64,000 nucleotides of DNA from Fallopia convolvulus (Eukaryota; Streptophyta; Magnoliopsida; Caryophyllales; Polygonaceae), in assembly GCA_964016875.1 (NCBI GenBank), contig OZ024729.1, forward strand, positions 24,758,494-24,822,493. The letters run 5' to 3'. A program made the translations under genes and the position numbers. The notes beneath the pieces are model-generated. The model was not told where the DNA came from, ran no database searches, and saw only the letters and a list, made by a program, of their open reading frames with translations. Shown in pieces: positions 57,601 through 64,000 of this stretch; within the stretch, counting starts at the first letter, position 1, and every line of letters starts with the position of its first letter.

Positions 57601-59515
57601 GGTAGGCCTGGGTTGTGTGCTGATGCAGAGGGACAGAGTGATTGCCTATGCCTCCAGACAGTTGAAGCCAAACGAGCAGAATTACCCTACTCATGATTTG
57701 GAGTTGGCAGCTGTGGTACATGCTCTAAAGATTTGGCGTCATTACTTGTATGGGAGTACCTGCAAAGTAATGACGGATCATAAAAGCCTCAAGTACATCT
57801 TCACCCAGAGGGAGTTGAATATGCGACAAAGGAGATGGCTTGAGTTATTGAAAGACTATGACCTTGAGATCCTTTACCACCCAGGGAAAGCGAATGTGGT
57901 CGCCGATGCCCTCAGTAGGAAGACGCCTCAAGAGCAAATGTTGGCTCATTTGACAGTTCAGCCAGAGTTACAAAGAGAGCTGATGAGGTACGGTATTGAG
58001 GTACAAATTCAGCGTTATCAGGGCAGTCTGAGAGCCCTAGAATGTCGGCCGTCTTTACTTGAAGAAGTAAGACAGAAGCAGGAAGATTGCCCAATGATTC
58101 AGGATCTGAGGCAGAGATTGAGCCGTGGAGAGGCACCTGACTTTGCAGAGAGAGCAGATGGTATTTTGTGTTTACGCGGTCGGATTTGTGTGCCTCGAGA
58201 TGCAGAGTTGAGGCAGAAGATTTTGCAAGAGGCTCATGCTACACCTTACTCAATCCACCCCGGGGCGAGTAAGATGTACACGGATTTGCGACAATTTTAT
58301 TGGTGGGATGGCATGAAGCCGGATGTAGCGAGATTTGTCGCTAAGTGTCAGGTCTGTCAGCAGGTGAAGATTGAGCACCAGAGACCTGGAGGAATGCTCC
58401 AGTCACTCCCTATTCCAGAATGGAAATGGGAGGACATCTCCATGGATTTTGTCACAGGTTTGAGACTCAGCAGAGGTCATGATGCCATTTGGGTAGTAGT
58501 GGATAGACTGACGAAGACTGCTCGCTTTTTGCCTATCAGGGAGACATGGCAAGTGAGTAAATTAGTGGAGGTATTTATTAATCAGATAGTTAGACTGCAC
58601 GGCGTGCCTAAGACGATTGTTTCGGACCGAGATGGGCGTTTTACTTCCAGATATTGGCAGCAGGTGCATGAGGCATTGGGGACGAGATTACATTTCACGA
58701 CTGCTTACCATCCGCAGTCAAATGGTCAGACAGAGAGGACGATTCAAACGTTGGAGGACATGCTGAGGTCCTGCGTATTAGACTGGGGAGGTCAGTGGTC
58801 GGATCACTTGGCTTTGGTGGAGTTTGCATATAATAACAGCTGGCATTCGTCGATTCAGATGGCCCCTTATGAGGCTTTATATGGTCGGAAGTGTAGGACA
58901 CCGCTGTGTTGGGATGATCCCTCGGATGTAGTCGGTGAGAGGCCACAGATGATTGAGGAGACGATCGGGAAAGTGGCCTTAATCAGAGAGAGAATGTTAG
59001 CTGCTCAGAGTCGTCAGAAGTCCTATGCAGACAAGAGGCGTAGACCGTTGGAGTTTGAGGTAGGAGCCCACGTCTGGTTGAGAGTATCGCCTACTCGCGG
59101 GGTAAGGAGATTCGGGGTAAAAGGGAAGCTGAGTCCCCGATATATCGGTCCGTTCGAGATTCTGGAGAGAGTAGGCGAGGTGGCTTACAGACTAGCATTG
59201 CCGCCTGCTTTGGAAGGAGTGCACCCTGTATTCCATGTTTCACAGCTGAGACAGTATGTCCCAGATCCTAGTCACAGACTGAATTATGAGGATTTGGTGG
59301 TACAGCCAGATCACACTTTCTGGGAACAACCGCTGAAGATTTTAGATCGACGAATGAAGAAGCTGCGGAACAAGGAGATTCCTCTGGTGTTGATTCAGTG
59401 GTCTCGACGGGGAGTCGAGGAGGCCACTTGGGAGACGGAGTCCAGGATGAGTGAGAGTTATCCAGAGATTTACCTGGGTTTAGTAGAGGCGTTTGAGGGG
59501 AAGGTTAGTAATTAG
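54620..59515 (+). CDS. Gag-pol polyprotein, Tekay/Del-type chromovirus
   Basis: One open frame of 1631 residues. In order: an RG-repeat N-terminus (about 13-34); gag domain with Q-W-L-R-R-V and D-W-W (about 190-330); two CCHC zinc knuckles (about 396-409 and 417-430); protease D-T-G-A (about 508); reverse transcriptase with F-I-D-D (about 842); RNase H (D-A-S near 991, T-D-H near 1052); integrase with an H2C2 finger (about 1202-1246) and a D, D, E core (about 1276, 1336, 1372; last spacing fits D-x35-E). The C-terminal chromodomain (about 1577-1618) has R-R-M-K-K-L-R-N-K-E and E-E-A-T-W-E. All catalytic residues I looked for are present. Gag and pol share one frame, so a protease must separate them. 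The chromodomain probably guides integration to heterochromatin, as known for chromoviruses. The start directly follows a splice acceptor. Confidence 0.97.
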   Translation: MAPPTRARAAEANGRGRGRGRGRGRGRGRGRGRGDAPVDAEPEVQHDINQEEVAESQDVAATVHRADSASVAGGVLPANGAQVGGGVPPAGLAPEVNAAIQLLLQTLMGAGAAPNLNAVAGQQGAERRAPGPDSILAAQLGPMPDSRGPVVADHVVEPRRQYREPQPDKWLAEFRKTGVPNFAGAQGSDVEQWLRRVKFALDSIKAPEKRKMSLVQSLLQESAFDWWELCRDHRTEATFEEFERQIRDQYCPPVVRAAREAAFRDAGPENITVSETILKFHQELAAVPNAAPTEELKIATFLKRLQLHLRAYVSGLRLATLADVQQSALAYAMATTRQSQLEVHTTGSKRQKLSAPTESRRDSRPGSSQPQRSGFQSQGRQDQRRQSQSTGGHRECFNCGSTAHLRSQCPKPVRSCFSCGKPGHLQQYCTVGAPSQGSSPGTVNQMPRRQPQQFQQAPSQGRGRGAGVSNTGGNQPRMFEMRRADALHAPTATGMIWIQSKPVHILFDTGATHSFMSSACVARLGLTCTEGVSFVVGLPDGSKVRGNKEILQCPIRIGNRDWYADFIVMQLSPDDDVILGMDWMIRYRAVLDAHRGTVTVTADDGTRHVCQELEQEGPGSVISMVKAAKLLSDGCVGYWCYVLQGDKEGPHIQDIPVVCEFEDVFPEELPGLPPQREVDFGIELEPGTRTISRAPYRMAPMEMQELKAQLEELLEKGYVRPSASPWGAPVLFVKKKDGSLRLCIDYRELNRVTIKNKYPLPRIDDLLDQLQGATVFSKVDLRSGYHQLRIREEDIPKTAFRTRYGHYEFVVMPFGLTNAPAVFMELMNRVFIDYLDRFIVVFIDDILIYSRSKEEHAEHLRLVLGVLRHHRLFAKLSKCDFWLPEVTFLGHVVSAQGVMVDQAKIEAVKAWEPPKNVKEVRSFLGLAGYYRRFVEGFSRIAQPLTNLLKKTTRFEWNDACQRSFDELKRRLTSAPILALPQGNEDFVIYSDASKVGLGCVLMQRDRVIAYASRQLKPNEQNYPTHDLELAAVVHALKIWRHYLYGSTCKVMTDHKSLKYIFTQRELNMRQRRWLELLKDYDLEILYHPGKANVVADALSRKTPQEQMLAHLTVQPELQRELMRYGIEVQIQRYQGSLRALECRPSLLEEVRQKQEDCPMIQDLRQRLSRGEAPDFAERADGILCLRGRICVPRDAELRQKILQEAHATPYSIHPGASKMYTDLRQFYWWDGMKPDVARFVAKCQVCQQVKIEHQRPGGMLQSLPIPEWKWEDISMDFVTGLRLSRGHDAIWVVVDRLTKTARFLPIRETWQVSKLVEVFINQIVRLHGVPKTIVSDRDGRFTSRYWQQVHEALGTRLHFTTAYHPQSNGQTERTIQTLEDMLRSCVLDWGGQWSDHLALVEFAYNNSWHSSIQMAPYEALYGRKCRTPLCWDDPSDVVGERPQMIEETIGKVALIRERMLAAQSRQKSYADKRRRPLEFEVGAHVWLRVSPTRGVRRFGVKGKLSPRYIGPFEILERVGEVAYRLALPPALEGVHPVFHVSQLRQYVPDPSHRLNYEDLVVQPDHTFWEQPLKILDRRMKKLRNKEIPLVLIQWSRRGVEEATWETESRMSESYPEIYLGLVEAFEGKVSN

Positions 59516-59654
59516 TGTGTTGATTTCAGATTCGATGTTTGCTTCGTGATTCTTGGTTGTTTGATTTGTTTGTTTGACTGTTTAAATTTTAATTGACGTG
59601 CTGTATGTTTTGGATGGCTAATACTGGTTATGGTTATCGTTATCAATCAATTCT

Positions 59655-59756
59655 GGTTCGAGGACGAACCTCCCTAAGGGGGAGAGGTTTGTGAAGACCT
59701 CGAATATCCTTTCTTCGTAATCAAGTTTCGGGACGAAACTTCCTTAAGGGGGGTAG
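59655..59756 (+). other. Two hairpin plus polypurine modules, element 1
   Basis: Module 1: GGTTCGAGGACGAACC (59655-59670), then AAGGGGGAGAGG (59676-59687). Module 2: AAGTTTCGGGACGAAACTT (59723-59741), then TTAAGGGGGGTAG ending 2 nt before the 3' LTR. Module 2 holds the plus-strand primer. Confidence 0.8.
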
Positions 59757-59758
59757 TA

Positions 59759-62294
59759 TGTAATATCCGATTTTCGTTTTAGGCCTCGTGAGTCTGTAAA
59801 CGGGTTCCTTCGCTTACAAGCATTTGAGTTTCTTAACCCGCAAGTAAACCCGTAAAACAAATTAATTAGTAATCCGTAACCAATTATCTACCCAATTATA
59901 TATTTATACCTTTATAAAAGCCTATATATATTTTTATATATTACCTTCTTTTTATCTAAAATAAGCAGAAGGACCCATCACCCGAAAAACTTATCCTAAC
60001 CGATCATATCAATCCAAATCCCTATCTTTCTTTCTATATAACATATCTCGTTCCGGAGAACCCTGAATCACGCGAGCCGATCGGAATTGTTCAACTCTTT
60101 TCCCTTGCTGTGCGTAGAAAGACAGAGATTGGGTTGAGCCTGGCCGATCATCAAGCTTACCAAAGGGTGTCTGCATTCGTCGCCGACGACACCGATCGAT
60201 ACCGGTAAAGTCATCATTTTTTTCGACCTTTCTCTCCAGCGGCATAATGCCCTGTTTTTTTTCCGTTCGTTCCTGTGGTCCTTCGATCAATGATCCGAAT
60301 CGTCTGTAGGATAGGACGACGCCATTGGAGAGCCGAGAGGGTTGTCGGAACTCATCGCCGCCATCGTCAATCAGAGACGGCCACCGGTGAGGTTTCTTTT
60401 CCTCTGATTTTCTTGCTGTTGTTGTTTTGGGCGGGCACTAGTTGTAGGGGTGAGTCGGAGTGTGGGTATCAACCGGAAAAGGTGGACGATGGGACGAGGA
60501 CGGGTCTGGTTTAGAGTCGCCGGAGAAGGGTGGAGTCGAAGCCGCCTGGGAGCGCTGGTGGGGCACGAACGGGGACAATCGAGGCTTCCCGTCTCTGCCC
60601 TCCTTCATGGCCACCGGTTGTGGGTTGGGTGTCGCGGGGAGTTGATCGGCGGGACGAACCAGTGACGACGGGTCTCTGTTTTCTCAAGGTTGAAGAAGGA
60701 AGGGGTGGGGCCTGGTCAAAGTTGGTTCGGTCAATGGACAGATTGGGGATGGGTTGGAAACGGATAAAATGTGGCCCAAATTGGGCTGGATTTGTTTTCA
60801 ATTTTTAATTTTAGTTGGGCAAGGGTGTTTTAATAGTTAGTGGGCTGGGGCAATAGTTAATTAAATAGATTGGTGTAGTCGGTATTGATGGGAGATGGAT
60901 TATCTGTACAAAAGCTTTGATCGAAGAGGGCATTAATTAGATTGGTGATGAGGTTAAGTGCTTTAATTAAATCGTTGGGGGTGGAATAATAAAACGTAAC
61001 CGAGGATGGGTTAATAGTTGTGGCTGTGCATTTTTTTTAGGCAACCACTTAAAAATTTAATAGTCAATTAGTAGTTATGTATAGAAAAAAAGCAGAAGAA
61101 ACATGTTTATAAAGTTATGCTAGTTTGTTGTGTAGAGTATCCGATTTAATCTTACACGTTAATCCTTTTTTTTTAGGAAATCACTTTTGATCAAACTCTT
61201 AGCCTTCCGTCTTTCTTAAAGGATACTTCGTTTGAGGTAAGTCATTTTTCGACTTGCTCTGTTCTTCTCTATCCTGTTAGATTGCGTACCGTTATTGTAG
61301 GGCGGGTTTTGGGAACTAGTCCCGAATACCTTTTAAATTGTTTGAACTTCTTGAATTGTTGTGTGCGTAAAATGGTTTTGAACGTATTTTATCGGAAGGA
61401 TATTTTTGGAACGTTTTCTCTGTGTTGGTACCGTTTCCGACATGGCCCATCGTAGCTGGCGTGGAGGAAGAGTTGGCTACTTTGACCCGTGTGACAGGGA
61501 AACCGTGCCCCTTCAAAACGAAAGGTATTATCTGTGTGTTTTTGGCAAGTGCTCCAGTGGAGGCTTAGCCCGGGGTTAGAAGGGAGATTGTGAAGTGGAG
61601 TGGGAGGGCCTGCCTCTGCACTCGGCGCGGTGATGAGCGCCTTGGTAGTCGGATTGTGGAAAAGGAGGAATTGTTGTGTTATGAGATTGTGATTGTGAAT
61701 GCATATGTGGTTCTGTGTGACTGATTATAACTAATTTAGGTATTGGCCTTTAGAGATATGATTGCGATTGAGGATTTGTATGCTGACTTTAGAAATGTTT
61801 TCGAAACGTTCTACAATTTCCGTATTCTATCTAGCTTGGTAGATTAGACGCTGACCCTTCGGGGAATATTTTTCAGTTCCAGGTATGAATCAGGGAGCCG
61901 TGCAGGAACCGAGGCCAGATGGCGGGCCGGAGCGGTAAAGAGCGCGTGTCATAGTGGGATGGGATTATTTTTACGATAGTTTAGTTGTGTTATTTTTAGG
62001 ATGTTATTTTTATTAATATGTTAGAGTTGGTATTATGACTTGTCTTCTGTTTTCGTCGAATGATTTTATTGTTGGTGATGATTCGTCAGATTCAGGATAT
62101 TTATAATTAGGTTTTCGGGAATTCATGCATAACTACGTTTTCTATATTTTTATAAAAGAAAGGTTGGATGTTTTTATTTCGTTTTCTCGTCGTGCCCGCG
62201 TTGCAAGATCCTAAAGTGTAGTTGTCAACCTATTTAATAGTACCTAGTAAGGTCTATTTCTTAGTAGTGCCCCGTCGGAAGTCGGGGTGTTACA
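59759..62294 (+). repeat. 3' LTR of element 1
   Basis: 2536 bp, nearly identical to the 5' LTR. The donor hairpin here has one changed base (GTAAGTCA for GTAAGTCG). Confidence 0.97.
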
Positions 62295-62572
62295 CTATTA
62301 TTATGTTGGAGTTGGTATTATGTCCTATTTATTGTTATTCTAGAATAATTTATTATTAGTAGAGTTTTGTTGGAGTTGGATATTTACGTTTTCGGGAATG
62401 CATGTATAACTATGTTTTTTAAGTTTTATTAAATGAAAGGTTGGATGTTTTTATTAAGTTTTCTCATCGTGCCCGCGTTGCAAGATCCTAAAGTGTTGTT
62501 GTCAAGCCACTTAAGTAGTACCTGGTAAGGTATGCAACTAAGTAGCGCCTTGTGAAAAGACGGGATGTTATA

Positions 62573-63599
62573 AATTGGTATCAGAGCGAGGTTGACAACA
62601 AGGCACATGGAACTGACCAACGAGTGTACCCGAGGTCCAACTTAAAACTAAAACCGACCGGTGATTTCAAAATGTTTTAATTGGGTAGACATGTTGCATA
62701 TAGGGGGTAGGTGACACGTCGCGACTCCGCCACCATCAACCGAAGGACCTTCGGTAGTAGTTTACTACTTTTAACCTTCTAATTCTAAGTGTAAGTTTGA
62801 CAAAATGTAATCTTGTTCGTAGTGTTAGAATTATTAGGAAAGTGTGAGGAAGCAACAAGAGTAGGATTGAAGGGATTGGGGTATATGGTCTCCAAGAGCT
62901 TCTTAATACTGTTCATCGAGTAGTTGAATCTAGTACAAGAGGAGGCAGAAGTGGTCGTCATAGAAGAGAGTGGAGGAAGCTGGAGCAAATCTAACCTAAG
63001 CTTCTAAGTTATTGGATTGGACGTGGTCAGACTCCAACTAGGAACATCGGTTGAAAAAAAATGTTGCTCATTTTAGAAAGAGTTGAACACCCGACTTTAG
63101 GTGATTAGCGTAGAGTTCGGAGTGGAGGACAGTAAGGGAATGTAGTATATTGCCACTGATTTCTTTTACATGGGGTTTGATCATACAAGAAGTGAGTGGT
63201 AGGCCGAGATCAACTTGTTGACAAGGCTAGTCCATGCATTGTGAATCCAAACGGGCCACATTGAAGAATGTGTGCAAGACAACGTGAAGGGTAACTCCCA
63301 CATTGGAGGTTGTGAGATTAAGCAAAGTAAAGGTAGGTGATGAAGGACTCAAAGGAGACTAGGGTAGGAATTCTCATGAAATCACCTTTGGCGAAGTTGT
63401 CGAGAAATGAGACAAGACTATTTCACGGGTACCTTCGGCTAAGGAATACCATGGTTCATGTTTGCTTGAGAAGAGAAGGATTTGGAGCTGTTGCATGAAA
63501 AACATGATTAATTAGTAAAATAACAAATCTTTCGAAAACAAGATGCTTATCTTATGCCCTTAGGGCATAGGTTAGAAAATCCGTATTAGGAAAAGGAAA
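62573..63599 (+). other. Leader and unrecognised internal remnant of element 6
   Basis: A tRNA-iMet-type PBS (62576-62593, TGGTATCAGAGCGAGGTT) and about 180 bp of leader match elements 1 and 2 (CATGTTGCATATAG, GGTGACACGTCGCGACTCC). After about 62770 the similarity stops where the gag ATG should follow. The rest has no credible ORF, though it is less AT-rich than the Helitron DNA. An 8-bp-arm palindrome, TATGCCCTTAGGGCATA, lies at 63553-63569. Confidence 0.5.
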
Positions 63600-63741
63600 A
63601 ATATAAATAATAGAAAATTAATTAGAATGGTTGAAATAATATAAATAAAATATATATTTTTTAAATATGAGGTGGAGTCAGAATTAACGTGGTGGCTCAA
63701 AAACGGTTGGCTTTTATAATATATATATATATATATATTGA
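63600..63741 (-). mobile_element. Helitron 5' end fragment with (TA)n
   Basis: On the minus strand GAGCCACCACG and CCACCTCATATTTAAAAAAT match the 5' head of the 19002 Helitron. The terminal TATATATTA part has become a TA repeat (63716-63741). Confidence 0.55.
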
Positions 63742-64000
63742 TGATGGATAATTATACGAAATTCCCCCGGTTTTTAACTAAGTCGCTGTGTTCATCTATA
63801 GCTTGTTTGCCACGTGATCACCTTTCACAAAAATCTCCGTTTTAATGCAAATCTAATCTGTTGTATTTTAGGCCTGATATTTTTCCTTTATCCAAATTCA
63901 TAAATCTATAGTATATCAGCTAATTAATCTCAACCGGAGTAGAGAGTCCTAATCACCAAAAATTAGGTCAAGAACAATGTCGGGCTGCCGCCTCTTTTTC
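63742..64000. other. No recognisable feature
   Basis: Non-coding sequence; no gene or element end found. Confidence 0.4.

Larger units (their letters stand above)
51831..62294 (+). mobile_element. Element 1: intact young Tekay-type chromovirus with TSD
   Basis: LTRs 51831-54369 and 59759-62294; TSD CTATT (51826-51830, 62295-62299). Internal: PBS, leader, one uninterrupted 1631-codon gag-pol, paired hairpin/polypurine modules. By eye the LTRs differ at only about ten positions plus one 3-bp gap, implying a recent insertion. It lies inside the LTR of a relative (element 6). The only visible flaw is one mismatch in the PBS. Confidence 0.97.
49991..62572 (+). repeat. LTR of an older Tekay-like element (element 6), split by element 1
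   Basis: Positions 51040-51830 and 62295-62572 together match the second half of the element 1 and 2 LTRs, including the donor hairpin at 51059 and GTTGCAAGATCCTAAAGTG. It ends GGGATGTTATA before a PBS. The first half (49991-51040) is divergent and I could not find its TGTAAT start, so the left border is approximate. Confidence 0.65.

Noticed and set aside
63553..63569. Palindrome TATGCCCTTAGGGCATA as a Helitron end or terminator
   Set aside because: No CTRR end follows on either strand at the right distance, and no transcript context supports a terminator.

Overview
This window is nuclear DNA of a flowering plant, most likely a eudicot. It is almost entirely nested transposable elements and holds no intact host gene. 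The evidence is plant-type Ty3/Gypsy polyproteins (Tekay/Del-type chromovirus and Athila-type), PBSs for plant tRNA-iMet and tRNA-Asp, a Cassandra TRIM whose LTRs contain 5S rRNA sequence, Helitrons, a hAT MITE and a Mutator-like element carrying plant gene fragments. I could not name the species.

Layout, 1-17.4 kb. The window opens in a large LTR on the minus strand (1-2458). Next is a plus-strand Athila-like element, 'element 5' (2459-17453, 5' part missing). It is split by a minus-strand Athila element, 'element 4' (3755-15195, TSD AAAGG), and its 3' LTR holds a Cassandra (15620-16128, TSD ATTAG). Element 4 has decayed pol, an Athila env-like ORF with one stop, a hAT MITE in pol, and a scrambled 5' end that looks like an aberrant reverse-transcription product.

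Layout, 17.4-34.8 kb. This is AT-rich Helitron-type DNA. It carries a Tekay-like solo LTR (18480-22194, TSD ATTAA) that itself contains an exactly delimited Helitron (19002-19803). A Mutator-like element follows (22938-25715, 10-bp TSD) with captured gene pieces, including a promoter plus first codons that resemble ribonucleotide reductase small subunit. Then comes a young non-autonomous Athila-like element, 'element 3' (25835-31952, TSD ACAAT), coding only a gag-like protein. More Helitron and Tekay debris follows.

Layout, 34.8-64 kb. 'Element 2' is an older Tekay element (34851-49142, TSD TAGAA), broken by four stops, a 16-bp deletion and a 3.7-kb solo LTR (42137-45872, TSD CGCCT). 'Element 1' is a young, apparently complete Tekay element (51831-62294, TSD CTATT) with a 1631-residue gag-pol. 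It sits inside the LTR of an older relative, 'element 6'. The right edge is decayed leader and Helitron sequence.

Most notable points: (1) every Tekay-like LTR here keeps a strong 5' splice donor inside a small hairpin, and both gag ATGs directly follow a splice acceptor, which predicts a leader intron that removes the PBS from the gag-pol mRNA; (2) element 4 contains what looks like a plus-strand strong-stop DNA with a 38-nt tRNA-Asp copy joined to its own inverted sequence; (3) the Mutator-like element carries a captured promoter and an in-frame spliceable exon pair; (4) paired hairpin plus polypurine modules lie at the 3' end of the Tekay elements. All identities are from reading the sequence by eye; no alignment or database search was run.
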